The notes below the pieces were generated by a model. The model worked only from the letters and a program-made list of their open reading frames with translations. It did no database searches and was not told the DNA's origin. The position numbers were made by a program, and so were the translations under genes. A stretch of DNA of 64,000 nt, from the NCBI RefSeq assembly GCF_000269985.1, contig NC_016109.1, forward strand, positions 1,550,001-1,614,000, given 5' to 3'. Shown one piece after another: positions 17,757 through 26,796 of this stretch (positions within the stretch are counted from its first letter, which is position 1; each line of letters begins with the position of its first letter). The DNA comes from Kitasatospora setae KM-6054 (GTDB taxonomy: Bacteria; Actinomycetota; Actinomycetes; Streptomycetales; Streptomycetaceae).

Positions 17757-18259
17757 GAAGCGTCCTTTCCAGGGGCAGCGGGACGGGCGGGGCGGTACAG
17801 GTACACGTCGACCGGGTCCTCGGACTCCAGCGCGAAACCGTGCCGCTCGTACAGCCGCCGGGCGGGGCTGCCGTTCAGCACGTTCAGCCGGACGGCCAGG
17901 CCCGCGGCGTCGGCCCGGGCCAGCGCCGCGCGCAGCACGGCGGTGCCGAGGCCGCGGCCGTGCAGCGCCGGGTCGAGGTAGAAGTGCTCCAGCAGCAGGG
18001 TGCCGGGCCGCTCGTCGGGGGCGAGCGCCAGGCAGCCGACCGGCCCGGGCGCCTCGATCACCGAGGTGTGCTCGGGCCGGTACGCGTCGCGCAGCCGCTG
18101 CCGGACCCGGTGCGGGTCGTAGCGGCCGAGGCGTTCCAGGTCGGGGCGCAGCGCGGCGGCCCGCAGTTCGGCGAGCGGCTCCAGGTCGGCGGCGGTGGCG
18201 GGGCGCAGCGTCCAGGCGGGAACGGCGGCCGCCGGCCGCCCCGCCGGGGCGGTGCTCAC
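17753..18259 (-). CDS. GNAT-family N-acetyltransferase
   Basis: 168 residues from the GTG at 18259. GNAT motif A, the acetyl-CoA loop (HGRGLGTAVLRAALARA), and motif B (NGSPARRLYERHGF) are clear. The acceptor is unknown. It lies between the ABC ATPase and aroE with 4-bp overlaps on both sides, so the three are translationally coupled. Confidence 0.9.
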   Translation of the reverse strand: MSTAPAGRPAAAVPAWTLRPATAADLEPLAELRAAALRPDLERLGRYDPHRVRQRLRDAYRPEHTSVIEAPGPVGCLALAPDERPGTLLLEHFYLDPALHGRGLGTAVLRAALARADAAGLAVRLNVLNGSPARRLYERHGFALESEDPVDVYLYRPARPAAPGKDAS

Positions 18260-19110
18260 TCGGCGCCCCGGCGGGTGCGGGCGGACCAGCGGCCCTCGCT
18301 GTGGGTGATCCGGATCGGGTGCCGGAAGCACGCGGAGACCAGTTCGGTGGTGAGCACCTCGGTGGCGGGCCCGGCGGCGGTGGTCAGGCCGTCGCGCAGC
18401 AGCAGGGCGTGGCTGGTGCTGCCGGGGAGCTCCTCCAGGTGGTGGGTGACCAGCACGGACGCCACCTCGGGGTAGCGGGCGCGCAGTTCGTCCAGGCTCT
18501 CCAGGAGCTGTTCGCGGGCGGTCAGGTCGAGTCCGGTGGCGGGCTCGTCGAGCAGCAGCAGCCGGGGTTCGGGCATCAGCGCGCGGGCGATCAGGACGCG
18601 GCCGCGCTCGCCCTGGGAGAGCGTGGTCCAGGCGTGCTCGGCCCGGTGGCCGATGCCCAGGGTGTGGATCAACTCCTCGGCGTGGTCGAGCTGTTCGGCG
18701 GTCGGCCGGTGCCAGAGGTCGGGTTCGATGGTCTGCGTGGTGCCGGTCAGCACGACCTGCCGCACGGTCAGCGGGGAGCGCAGCGGGTGCCGCGGGTTGA
18801 CGTGCCCGAGGTGCGCGCGCAGCTCCCGGACGTCGACCCGGCCGAGCTGCCGCCCGAGCACCTTGACGGTGCCGGCGGTGGGGTGCTCGACGGCGCCGAG
18901 CAGCGACAGCAGGGTGCTCTTCCCGGCCCCGTTGGCCCCCAGCACGGCCCAGTGCTCGCCGGCCCGGACGGTCAGCGAGACGTCCCGCAGCAGGTACTGC
19001 CCGCCCCGCACCACGTCGACGCGGTCGGCCTCCAGCAGCGCGGGCTCGGGCGTCACGGCCTCCGGCGTCACGGGCTCGGACAGGGGCGGGGCGCTCTCCG
19101 TGGTCTCCAT
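18256..19110 (-). CDS. ABC transporter ATP-binding protein (orphan)
   Basis: 284 residues. Walker A GANGAGKST, signature LSQGERGR, Walker B LLLLDEPATGLD and the switch His (LVTHHLEEL) are all intact. It resembles the single-ATPase ModF/YbbA-like group with no fused membrane domain, and no permease gene is adjacent. Its partner and substrate are unknown. The start is uncertain: ATG at 19110 (METTESAPP) or the in-frame GTG at 19119; neither has a good SD. Confidence 0.88.
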   Translation of the reverse strand: METTESAPPLSEPVTPEAVTPEPALLEADRVDVVRGGQYLLRDVSLTVRAGEHWAVLGANGAGKSTLLSLLGAVEHPTAGTVKVLGRQLGRVDVRELRAHLGHVNPRHPLRSPLTVRQVVLTGTTQTIEPDLWHRPTAEQLDHAEELIHTLGIGHRAEHAWTTLSQGERGRVLIARALMPEPRLLLLDEPATGLDLTAREQLLESLDELRARYPEVASVLVTHHLEELPGSTSHALLLRDGLTTAAGPATEVLTTELVSACFRHPIRITHSEGRWSARTRRGAE

Positions 19111-19188
19111 CCGGATCACGCTACCCGCCCCACCCGCTCCGCCCGCAAAGCGATATCGCCCACCGGACGCGGCCCGTCCGCGCCCCGG

Positions 19189-21018
19189 TCAGTTGGAGGA
19201 GCAGGTGACGTGCTTGGCGTCGTACTTGAGGTTCCGGCTGGCGCACCACTCCTGGGTGTTCTTGGCGTGCTCGGCGCCGGTCGACGCGAACTTGGTCTCC
19301 TGCGGCGAGGTCGCCAGCCAGAACACCCAGTCGCCGGCCGGCGGGTTGAGCACCGCCTCGATCGCCTCCTCGCCGGGGTTGCCGATCGGGGTCGGCGGCA
19401 GGCCCGGGTTGATGTACGAGTTGTACTTGTTCGAGGCGTCGTTGATCTCCTGGTCGGTGAGCTTGGTGCGGCCCAGCGAGTACTGCAGGGTGGTGTCCAG
19501 GCCCAGCTTGTGCTGGGTGACGGTGGTGGTGAGCCGGTTGGAGATGGCGCGGGCCATCTTGCCGAAGTCCTGCGAGTTGTTGCCCTCGGCCTGCAGGATG
19601 CTGGCCTCGGTCACCACCTCGTACGCGTTCTTCAGGCCGAGCTTCTGCGCCGCCTCCTCCAGCTTCAGGTCGCCGTACCGCTGCACGGCGTTGGCGACCA
19701 TCTGCTTCAGCACCTCCTCGGGCTTCATGCCCTCGGCGACCGAGTACCGGGTCGGCCAGAGGAAGCCCTCGGGGTTGTTGTTGGCGTAGGCGGGCAGGCC
19801 GAGGCTGCCGACCTGCTCCTTGGCGACCTTCGCGGTGGTGCCGGGCGGGAGCTTGAGCTTGCCGTCGACCTTGGCGTAGACGTCGACGGCCTTCAGGCCC
19901 TCGGGGATGATCAGCGCGTTGCCGCCGTTGGACTCCACCAGCTCCACCAGCGCGGCCTCACCGGACATCTGGTGCTTCAGCGTGTAGACACCGGGCTGGA
20001 TGCCGCGGCCCCGGGAGTCCTTCTCGTACGCGTTGGTGAACGCCTTGACGCTCTTCACCACGCCCGCGTCCACCAGCGTCCGGCCGATCGAGTCGCCGAG
20101 GGCGCCCTCCTTGACCGTGATGTTCACCGAGCCGGTGCCGGCGCCGCCGAAGTCCGGCGGCGGCCCGAAGTTCTTCTGGTAGAAGCCGTAGCCCCACCAG
20201 CCCGCGGCGCCCACGCCGCCGAGCAGCACCAGCGCGACCACCAGGCAGGCACCGCCGTTGCGGCGGCCCGACTTCTTGCCCTTCTCCTTGCGCTTGCGCT
20301 CGGCCTCCCGGGAGTCGTCCTGTTCGGAGAGGAACGAGCCGTGCTCCTCTTCCTCCTCCAGGTACTCCTCCTCGGCCCACTCCTCGGCCTCGTCCACCCG
20401 CTGGTCGGCCCGCTGCCCGCCACCGCCCGGGTTCTCCAGCGCGGCGGCCTCCGCCTCCCAGTCGATCCCGTCCGGCCCGGGCCCGCCCACCGGCTCCGGC
20501 TCCGGCTGCCGCACCTGCTGCGCCTGCGGCTGCTGCCCGGCCGGGAAGCCCTGCTGCGGCATGCCCTGCCGCGCCTGCGCCCCGGGCTGCTGGACGAACT
20601 GCTGCTGCCCGCCGAACGAACCGCCGTCCTGCTGCTGCGGGTAACCCTGCTGCGCCTGCATGCCCGGCTGCTGCGCGAACTGCTGCTGCCCGCCGTACGA
20701 ACCGCCGTCCTGCTGCTGCGGGTAACCCTGCTGCGCCTGCATGCCCGGCTGCTGGACGAACTGCTGCTGCCCGCCGTACGAACCGCCGCCCTGCTGCTGC
20801 TGCGGGTAACCCTGCTGCGCCTGCATGCCCGGCTGCTGGACGAACTGCTGCTGCCCGCCGTACGAACCGCCGCCCTGCTGCTGCGGATAACCCTGCTGCT
20901 GGGGGTACTGCTGGCCGTAGTCCTGCTGCTGGCCGTACGGGCCCTGGGCCTGGGGCTGCTCGCCCGGGTACCACGGCTGGTCGCCCTGGGAGCCGTAGCG
21001 CCCGCTCTGATCAGTCAT
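19189..21018 (-). CDS. mltG: MltG-type endolytic transglycosylase with Gln-rich N-terminal repeats
   Basis: 609 residues. Residues 1 to about 170 are Gln/Gly/Pro-rich with four tandem repeats. An acidic/basic linker follows, then one transmembrane helix (about 250-278). The YceG/MltG domain (about 290-609) has the catalytic-region motif EASILQAEGNN and the NPGLPPTPIGNPGEEA signature. MltG cleaves nascent glycan strands at the membrane and limits chain length. ATG at 21018 with SD GAGGGG. The long cytoplasmic tail may tether it to the elongation or tip machinery. Confidence 0.93.
   Translation of the reverse strand: MTDQSGRYGSQGDQPWYPGEQPQAQGPYGQQQDYGQQYPQQQGYPQQQGGGSYGGQQQFVQQPGMQAQQGYPQQQQGGGSYGGQQQFVQQPGMQAQQGYPQQQDGGSYGGQQQFAQQPGMQAQQGYPQQQDGGSFGGQQQFVQQPGAQARQGMPQQGFPAGQQPQAQQVRQPEPEPVGGPGPDGIDWEAEAAALENPGGGGQRADQRVDEAEEWAEEEYLEEEEEHGSFLSEQDDSREAERKRKEKGKKSGRRNGGACLVVALVLLGGVGAAGWWGYGFYQKNFGPPPDFGGAGTGSVNITVKEGALGDSIGRTLVDAGVVKSVKAFTNAYEKDSRGRGIQPGVYTLKHQMSGEAALVELVESNGGNALIIPEGLKAVDVYAKVDGKLKLPPGTTAKVAKEQVGSLGLPAYANNNPEGFLWPTRYSVAEGMKPEEVLKQMVANAVQRYGDLKLEEAAQKLGLKNAYEVVTEASILQAEGNNSQDFGKMARAISNRLTTTVTQHKLGLDTTLQYSLGRTKLTDQEINDASNKYNSYINPGLPPTPIGNPGEEAIEAVLNPPAGDWVFWLATSPQETKFASTGAEHAKNTQEWCASRNLKYDAKHVTCSSN
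20566..20892 (-). repeat. tandem repeat coding for Gln-rich 26-27-residue units of MltG
   Basis: Four near-identical units of about 80 bp encode a GYPQQQ(Q)GGSYGGQQQF-(V/A)-QQPG(M/A)QA(Q/R)Q pattern (residues about 43-151 of MltG). Copies differ by a Q insertion, G/D and Y/F changes, and an A for V. High identity at DNA level makes copy-number change or assembly collapse likely. Confidence 0.9.
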
Positions 21019-21060
21019 CGATCCCCTCACCGGGTGTGTCCAGGATGCCCGTCGAACCTG

Positions 21061-21080
21061 CGTGCCATTCGCATGGCACG
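21061..21080 (-). terminator. hairpin between the two mltG genes
   Basis: CGTGCCAT and ATGGCACG arms (21061-21068, 21073-21080) with a TCGC loop, downstream of the second mltG and upstream of the first. It may terminate the upstream transcript partially. Confidence 0.45.
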
Positions 21081-21135
21081 TGGTGGGAGACGCTACCGTA
21101 CCGCAGCGTAGCCAAGCGCCGGGACCGTCCGTGGT

Positions 21136-22329
21136 TCAGGGTGAGGGGGTGGCGGGGCCGCTGGGAGCGGTGGGGGCGTGCTGGGCTCGGTAGGCGTTGA
21201 ACTCCTCGACGTTCTTGCGCTGCTGCTCGTCGCTGTCGGTGAAGCGGGTGTCGCCCGGCTGGACCGTGACGAAGTACAGCCAGTCACCGTCGGCGGGGTG
21301 GACGGCGGCGCGCAGCGCGTCGCGGCCGGGGTTGCCGATCGGGGTGGGCGGCAGGCCGGGGTGGGCGTAGGTGTTGAACGGCGAGTCGAGCCGGGTGTCG
21401 TCGTGGGTGGTGGTGAGGGTGGAGCGGCCGAGCGCGTAGTTGATGGTGGAGTCGAGCTGCAGCGGCATGTTCTTGGCGAGGCGGTTGTAGACGACCCGGG
21501 CGACCTTGGCCATGTCCTCGGGGTTGTCGGCCTCGGCCTGGGCGAGGCTGGCGACGGCCAGCAGGCCGTACGGGGAGACGCCGTTGGCCGCCGCGGCCTC
21601 GGCGACCGAGGGGTCGTCCAGGATGCCGCCGGCCTCCTTGACCATGTCCTTCAGCAGGGTCAGCGGGGTGCTGTCGCCGGTGACGGGGTAGGTCGCGGGG
21701 TAGAGGTAGCCCTCCAGGTGGCCGGCCGCGTCGGCGGGGAGGCCGAGGTCGGCGAGGTGCTGTTCGGCGGTGGTCTTGGCGGTGCCGGCCGCCAGGCCGA
21801 GCCGGGTGTCGATCGCGCCGAAGACCTGGCTGGAGCGCCAACCCTCGGGAATGGTCAGGGCGTTGGCGTTGGAGGGGTCGAGCAGCACGTTGAGCGCGGA
21901 GGCCGCCGACATCTTCTCCTTGAGGGTGTAGGTGCCGGGGTGGATCTGGTTGCCCGCCGGGCTCTTGGCGGCGGCGTCGGTGAACGCCCGGGTGGAGGCG
22001 ACCACGTGCTTGGCCGTCAGCACCTTGCCGATCTGGGTGAGGCTGGCCCCCTGCGGGACCGAGACCTGCACCTGCCCGCTGCCGCCGCCCGCGTAGTCGG
22101 CGGCGGGCTGCCTGCCCTCGGGCCAGAGCACGACCAGCGCGAGCGCGGCCGACAGCGCCACGCCGAGCAGTCCGGCGACGCTCAGGCAGCACGCGGCGCG
22201 GGTGCGCACCTGCTCGGGGTCGGGCGGTTCGACGCCGTACGGGAGTCCGGGCGGGGCGCCCTCGGGCTCGACGACGGGGGCGCCGAGGTGGCCGGGGGTG
22301 AGTCCGGGCGCGCTGTACGGGTCGGTCAC
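21136..22329 (-). CDS. second MltG-type endolytic transglycosylase
   Basis: 397 residues from the GTG at 22329 (VTDPYSAPGLTP). A short Pro-rich cytoplasmic tail precedes one transmembrane helix (about residues 45-68, CCLSVAGLLGVALSAALALVV). The MltG domain then keeps the ASLAQAEADNPEDMAKVARV catalytic region and HPGLPPTPIGNPGRDA. It is a divergent tandem paralogue of the neighbouring gene without the Gln repeats. SD GAAGGG. Confidence 0.9.
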   Translation of the reverse strand: MTDPYSAPGLTPGHLGAPVVEPEGAPPGLPYGVEPPDPEQVRTRAACCLSVAGLLGVALSAALALVVLWPEGRQPAADYAGGGSGQVQVSVPQGASLTQIGKVLTAKHVVASTRAFTDAAAKSPAGNQIHPGTYTLKEKMSAASALNVLLDPSNANALTIPEGWRSSQVFGAIDTRLGLAAGTAKTTAEQHLADLGLPADAAGHLEGYLYPATYPVTGDSTPLTLLKDMVKEAGGILDDPSVAEAAAANGVSPYGLLAVASLAQAEADNPEDMAKVARVVYNRLAKNMPLQLDSTINYALGRSTLTTTHDDTRLDSPFNTYAHPGLPPTPIGNPGRDALRAAVHPADGDWLYFVTVQPGDTRFTDSDEQQRKNVEEFNAYRAQHAPTAPSGPATPSP

Positions 22330-22357
22330 GGGGGCCCTTCCGGCGGCGGGCAAGGAG

Positions 22358-22397
22358 AGAGGGGCCCGTGCGGACGCGCGTCCGCACGGGCCCCTCT
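22358..22397. terminator. strong hairpin between ruvX and the second mltG
   Basis: Perfect 18-bp inverted repeat (22358-22375, 22380-22397) with a GCGC loop. It sits 23 bp after the ruvX stop and 29 bp before the mltG start, so it should end the alaS-ruvX transcript or attenuate entry to mltG. Confidence 0.75.
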
Positions 22398-22420
22398 ACC
22401 GGGAAGCTAACCCGCCCCGA

Positions 22421-22909
22421 TCAGATGACCGGTTCGACACTCTCACCGGGCGCCCGACCGCTCACCCGTTCGGTCTCAAGGGCCGACTGCAGGATCACCA
22501 CGGCGGCCGCCTGGTCGATCACCGAGCGGCCCTTCTTGGACGACCGGCCGGAGGCCCGCAGCCCGGCGGCGGCGGTGACCGTGGTCATCCGCTCGTCCAC
22601 CAGCCGCACGCCGACGGGGTACAGCAGGCCGGCCAGCCGGCCCGCGTACTCGCGGACCTTGGCGGCGGCCGGGCCCTCCTTGCCGTTCAGCGAGCGCGGC
22701 AGGCCGACCACGACCTCGACCGCGTCGTACTCCTCGACGATCGCCTTCAGCCGGGCCTGCGAGCGGCCCCCGGCGGGGACGGTCTCCACCGGCGTGGCGA
22801 TCAGCCCGTCGGGGTCGCAGACCGCGACCCCGATCCGGGCGTCGCCCACGTCGACGGCGATCCGCCGGCCGCGCCGGAAGACCTTCTCCTCCATGGGCTG
22901 CTCACTCAC
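22421..22909 (-). CDS. ruvX: RuvX/YqgF, RNase H-fold Holliday junction resolvase-like
   Basis: 162 residues from the GTG at 22909. RNase H-fold motifs are present: [15 protein letters not shown] with the catalytic Asp, [12 protein letters not shown], and VDERMTT. The family is implicated in pre-16S rRNA processing. The GTG overlaps the alaS stop in a GTGA. Confidence 0.92.
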   Translation of the reverse strand: MSEQPMEEKVFRRGRRIAVDVGDARIGVAVCDPDGLIATPVETVPAGGRSQARLKAIVEEYDAVEVVVGLPRSLNGKEGPAAAKVREYAGRLAGLLYPVGVRLVDERMTTVTAAAGLRASGRSSKKGRSVIDQAAAVVILQSALETERVSGRAPGESVEPVI

Positions 22910-25572
22910 GCGCGCTCGGCCACCAGTGCCCGGACGGCCTCGATGGCGTCCGCGACGGCGGCCGGGTTCGTGCCGCCGCCCTGCGCGACGTCGTCCTTGC
23001 CGCCACCGCCGCCGCCGAGGGTCTTGGCCGCGGCGCGGACCAGCTCGCCGGCCTTGATGCCGCGGCCGCGGGCGTCCTCGTTGGTGGCGATCACGGTCAG
23101 CGGGCGGTCGTTCGCGACGGTGAACGCGGCGACCACGGCCGGGCGGGAGCCGAGCCGGGCCCGGACGTCCAGCACCAGCTTGCGCAGCTCGTCCGCGCCG
23201 GTGCCGTCCCCGACCCGGGCGGCGACCAGGGCCACGCCCCGGACGTCCTCGGCGCCCTCGGCGAGGCCCGCGGCGGCCTGCAGGACCTTCTCCGCGCGGA
23301 ACCTCTCGATCTCCTTCTCGGCGTCCTTGAGCTTGGCGAGCATCCCGGAGATCTTCTCCGGCAGCTCCTCCGGGCGGCCCTTGACCAGCTCGGTCAGCTG
23401 GGCGACCACGGTGTGCTCGCGGGCCAGGAACTTGTACGCGTCGACGCCGACCAGCGCCTCGACCCGGCGCACGCCGGAGCCGATCGAGGACTCGCCGAGC
23501 AGCTTCACCAGGCCCAGCTGGGCGGTGTTGCCGACGTGCGTGCCGCCGCACAGCTCCTTGGAGAAGTCACCGATGGTGACCACGCGCACCGAGTCGCCGT
23601 ACTTCTCGCCGAACATCGCGATGGCGCCCTGCTTGCGGGCCTCGTCCATCGTCATCACCTCGGCGGTGACGTCGAGTTCGCGGACCAGCACCTCGTTGAT
23701 CTTCTGCTCGACGTCGGTCAGCACCGAGCCGGGGACGGCGGCGGGCGAGCCGAAGTCGAAGCGGAAGCGGCCCGGCGCGTTCTCCGAACCGGCCTGGGCG
23801 GCGGTCGGGCCGAGCGCGTCGCGCAGCGCCTGGTGGGTCAGGTGGGTGGCCGAGTGGGCGCGCGAGACGGCCCGGCGGCGGTCGGTGTCGATGGTGGCGT
23901 ACGCGGACGCGCCGAGCACCACCTCGCCGAACAGCACCCCGCCGGAGTGCACGATCACGCCGGGCACCGGCTGCTGGACGTCCCGGACCTCCACGACCGC
24001 GCCGGAGTCGAGGCGGATCCGGCCGTGGTCGGCGAGCTGGCCGCCGCCCTCGGCGTAGAACGGGGTGCGGTCGAGGATCAGCTCGACCTCGTCGCCCTCG
24101 GTGGCCGCGGGCGACGGCACGCCGTCCACCAGCAGGCCGACCACGGTGGCCTCGCCCTCGGTGTGGGCGTAGCCGGTGAAGACGGAGGCGCCGGCCCGGT
24201 CGGCGACCTCGCGGTACGCGGCGACGTCGGCGTGGCCCGTCTTCTTCGCCTTGGCGTCGGCCTTGGCGCGGTCGCGCTGCTCCTGCATCAGGCGGCGGAA
24301 GCCGGCCTCGTCGACCTGGAGGCCCTGTTCCTCGGCCATCTCCAGGGTCAGGTCGATCGGGAAGCCGTAGGTGTCGTGCAGCTTGAACGCCTGCTCGCCG
24401 GAGAGCACCGCGCCGCCGGACTGCTTGGTCTCGGTGACCGCGGCGTCCAGCAGGCTGGTGCCGGAGCGCAGCGTCTGCAGGAAGGCGTTCTCCTCGGCGA
24501 CGACGACCGTCTCGATCCGCTTGCGGTCGGTCTCCAGCTCCGGGTACTGCGGGGCCATCGCCTTGATCGAGATGTCGATCAGGTCCTTGGCGACCGGCTC
24601 GGTGGCGCCCAGCAGCCGCATGTTGCGGATCGCCCGGCGCAGGATGCGGCGCAGCACGTAGCCGCGGCCCTCGTTGCCGGGGGTGACGCCGTCGCCGACC
24701 AGCATCAGCGCGGTGCGGAAGTGGTCGGTGACCACGCGCAGCGAGACGTCCGACCGGTGGTCGGCGCCGTAGGTGTGGCCGGTGAGCTCGGCGGCGCGGT
24801 CGAGGATCATCCGCGAGGTGTCGATCTCGAAGAGGTTGTCGACGCCCTGCAGGACGGCGGCCAGGCGCTCCAGGCCGAGGCCGGTGTCGATGTTCTTGCT
24901 CGGCAGGTCGCCGAGGATCTCGAAGCCGTCCTTGCCGTCGCCGTGGCCGCGCTCGTACTGCATGAAGACCAGGTTCCAGATCTCCAGGTAGCGCTCGCCG
25001 TTGACCGCCGGGCCGCCCTCCTCGCCGTACGCGGGGCCGCGGTCGTAGTTGATCTCCGAGCACGGGCCGCACGGGCCGGGGACGCCCATCGACCAGAAGT
25101 TGTCCTTCATGCCCAGGCGCTGGATCCGCTCCGCGGGGACGCCGATCACCTCGCGCCAGATCCGCTCGGCCTCGTCGTCGTCCTGGTAGACGGTGATCCA
25201 GAGCCTCTCCGGCTCCAGGCCGTAGCCGCCGTCCGCCACCGGGCTGGTCAGCAGCTCCCAGGCGAACTTGATGGCGCCTTCCTTGAAGTAGTCGCCGAAC
25301 GAGAAATTGCCGCACATCTGGAAGAACGAGCCGTGCCGGGTGGTCTTCCCGACCTCCTCGATGTCCAGGGTGCGCACGCACTTCTGCACGCTGGTGGCGC
25401 GCGAGAACTGCGGCTTGATCTCACCCAGGAAGTACGGCTTGAAGGGCACCATGCCGGCGTTGACCAGCAGCAGGGTGGGGTCGTCGGCGACCAGCGAGGC
25501 CGACGGGACGACGGTGTGGCCGCGCTCCTCGAAGAAGCGCAGCCAGCGGCGGCGGATCTCTGCCGACTCCAT
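22906..25572 (-). CDS. alaS: alanyl-tRNA synthetase
   Basis: 888 residues, normal for AlaRS. The class II core ([20 protein letters not shown]), editing domain ([15 protein letters not shown], with CGGTHVGNT) and C-Ala domain (with Gly-rich [17 protein letters not shown]) are all present. It charges tRNA-Ala and edits Ser/Gly mischarges. The ATG at 25572 overlaps the preceding stop in TGATG. Confidence 0.98.
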   Translation of the reverse strand: MESAEIRRRWLRFFEERGHTVVPSASLVADDPTLLLVNAGMVPFKPYFLGEIKPQFSRATSVQKCVRTLDIEEVGKTTRHGSFFQMCGNFSFGDYFKEGAIKFAWELLTSPVADGGYGLEPERLWITVYQDDDEAERIWREVIGVPAERIQRLGMKDNFWSMGVPGPCGPCSEINYDRGPAYGEEGGPAVNGERYLEIWNLVFMQYERGHGDGKDGFEILGDLPSKNIDTGLGLERLAAVLQGVDNLFEIDTSRMILDRAAELTGHTYGADHRSDVSLRVVTDHFRTALMLVGDGVTPGNEGRGYVLRRILRRAIRNMRLLGATEPVAKDLIDISIKAMAPQYPELETDRKRIETVVVAEENAFLQTLRSGTSLLDAAVTETKQSGGAVLSGEQAFKLHDTYGFPIDLTLEMAEEQGLQVDEAGFRRLMQEQRDRAKADAKAKKTGHADVAAYREVADRAGASVFTGYAHTEGEATVVGLLVDGVPSPAATEGDEVELILDRTPFYAEGGGQLADHGRIRLDSGAVVEVRDVQQPVPGVIVHSGGVLFGEVVLGASAYATIDTDRRRAVSRAHSATHLTHQALRDALGPTAAQAGSENAPGRFRFDFGSPAAVPGSVLTDVEQKINEVLVRELDVTAEVMTMDEARKQGAIAMFGEKYGDSVRVVTIGDFSKELCGGTHVGNTAQLGLVKLLGESSIGSGVRRVEALVGVDAYKFLAREHTVVAQLTELVKGRPEELPEKISGMLAKLKDAEKEIERFRAEKVLQAAAGLAEGAEDVRGVALVAARVGDGTGADELRKLVLDVRARLGSRPAVVAAFTVANDRPLTVIATNEDARGRGIKAGELVRAAAKTLGGGGGGKDDVAQGGGTNPAAVADAIEAVRALVAERA

Positions 25573-26012
25573 CAGTGGGGGTCCTTCCGATCGGTCGTGC
25601 GGCCCGGCAGCTCGCGCTGTCGGGGCTTGGCAACGATGGTCTGGGGGGTGGTGCGGCGCTCGGTGCGCGGGGACGGGGGCAGGGCGGCGGCCGGGGAGCC
25701 CGGGGCCGCCGAGATAGCTCGGACCCCGTCGTCGGCGGCGGCCGACCCGCCCAGGGCGCGGCGGCGCGGCGGCTCGACCACCGCGGTGCCGTCCAGGCCG
25801 AGGTCGGCGCGCAGCTCGCGCTCGCGCTCCTCCATCCCGGTCCGGACGTCCCGGGCGAAACGCTTGGCGGCGTCGCCGAACCGCAGGGCGCCGCGGGCCG
25901 CGGTGCCGGACAGCGAGTCCGGGGTGAGGCGGCGCACCGCCTCGTCGGCCTTGCTCATGGCCCAGACCGTGGCGCCCGCGCCGACGGCCATCCAGAAGAT
26001 CCTGCGCACCAT
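25572..26012 (-). CDS. DUF6167-like small membrane-anchored protein
   Basis: 146 residues. An N-terminal hydrophobic segment ([20 protein letters not shown]) is followed by an amphipathic helical region and a basic, Pro/Ala-rich tail. It matches the DUF6167 proteins found between DUF948 and alaS genes in Streptomyces; function unknown. It is coupled to alaS by the TGATG overlap. Confidence 0.8.
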   Translation of the reverse strand: MVRRIFWMAVGAGATVWAMSKADEAVRRLTPDSLSGTAARGALRFGDAAKRFARDVRTGMEERERELRADLGLDGTAVVEPPRRRALGGSAAADDGVRAISAAPGSPAAALPPSPRTERRTTPQTIVAKPRQRELPGRTTDRKDPH

Positions 26013-26017
26013 CGCCG

Positions 26018-26497
26018 TCAGCCCCTCACGGCCCGGCGGACCCGGGCCAGCAACCCGCCGCGCGGCGCCGTCGCGGCCCGCACCTCGGCCCGGATCATCC
26101 GGGCCAACTCCTCGCGCTCACCGGCCTGCTGGGGCACCCCGACCGGCCCGGCCTGCTGCCGGGCGACGGCCTTGCGCACGCCGTGGCTGAACGCCGCCAT
26201 CTTCACCAGCGGCCCGCCCAGCGTCGCCGCCACGGTGGACGACAGCGCCTTCGCGTCGGCCGCCGCGTCCTGCACGTTGGCGGTGATCTCGTCGACCCGC
26301 TCCAGCTGCTCGTTCGCGCTGCGCACGGCGGCGTTCGCGTCCCGCAGCAGCGGCACGGCCTGCTCGGTGACGGCGGCGACCAGCCCGGTCGCCTCCCGCA
26401 GCACCTTCGACAGCCGCACCAGCACCACGGCGAGCAGGGTGACCAGGACCGCCCAGAAGACGGCGACCAGCAGCCCGGCCAGCTCTCCCACGGTCAC
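26018..26497 (-). CDS. DUF948-domain membrane protein
   Basis: 159 residues from the GTG at 26497. One N-terminal transmembrane helix ([22 protein letters not shown]) is followed by a long heptad-like helix typical of DUF948, then a basic tail. Members are found with methyl-accepting-like coiled coils but have no known function. It precedes the DUF6167 gene by 5 bp, so the two form an operon running into alaS. Confidence 0.82.
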   Translation of the reverse strand: MTVGELAGLLVAVFWAVLVTLLAVVLVRLSKVLREATGLVAAVTEQAVPLLRDANAAVRSANEQLERVDEITANVQDAAADAKALSSTVAATLGGPLVKMAAFSHGVRKAVARQQAGPVGVPQQAGEREELARMIRAEVRAATAPRGGLLARVRRAVRG

Positions 26498-26796
26498 CTT
26501 GACGCGCTCCCTCGCTGTCTTTGCGGAAATTGGACAACGTCCGCTGAAACCCTATCGCGCCGACGGCCCGTTCCCCGACCGGTATATCCGCCGGTCGACC
26601 CGTTCCGGGCCCGTCCCCGTCCCGCCGCCGCCCCGTCCGCGCCCCGCCGCCGTCCCGGTCGGACGCCCCGGAACCGCGCGTAACCTACCGTCAGGTCACC
26701 TCGTTGGGGGATTCGGCTCGCGCAGCGCGGGCCGACAGGCCGACGGGTCGCGGGTTTCCCGGCGGCCCGACGGGTTTCCTAGCGACGGGGGCGTCC
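26498..26796. other. divergent intergenic region between DUF948 and the STAND gene
   Basis: 299 bp with no gene. It holds an inverted repeat GACCGG/CCGGTC (26577-26582, 26591-26596) around the AT-rich TATATC, and an odd palindrome GGACAACGTCC near 26532-26542. Both could be promoter/operator elements for either divergent gene; no clear -35/-10 pair is visible. Confidence 0.4.

Noticed and set aside
20566..20892. CRISPR-like array because of evenly spaced repeats
   Set aside because: The units are contiguous, in frame within mltG, and there are no unique spacers or cas genes.
23413..26190. 925-residue plus-strand open frame across alaS
   Set aside because: Antisense shadow of alaS and its neighbours, with Ala/Val/Gly/Leu/Asp bias and no domain.
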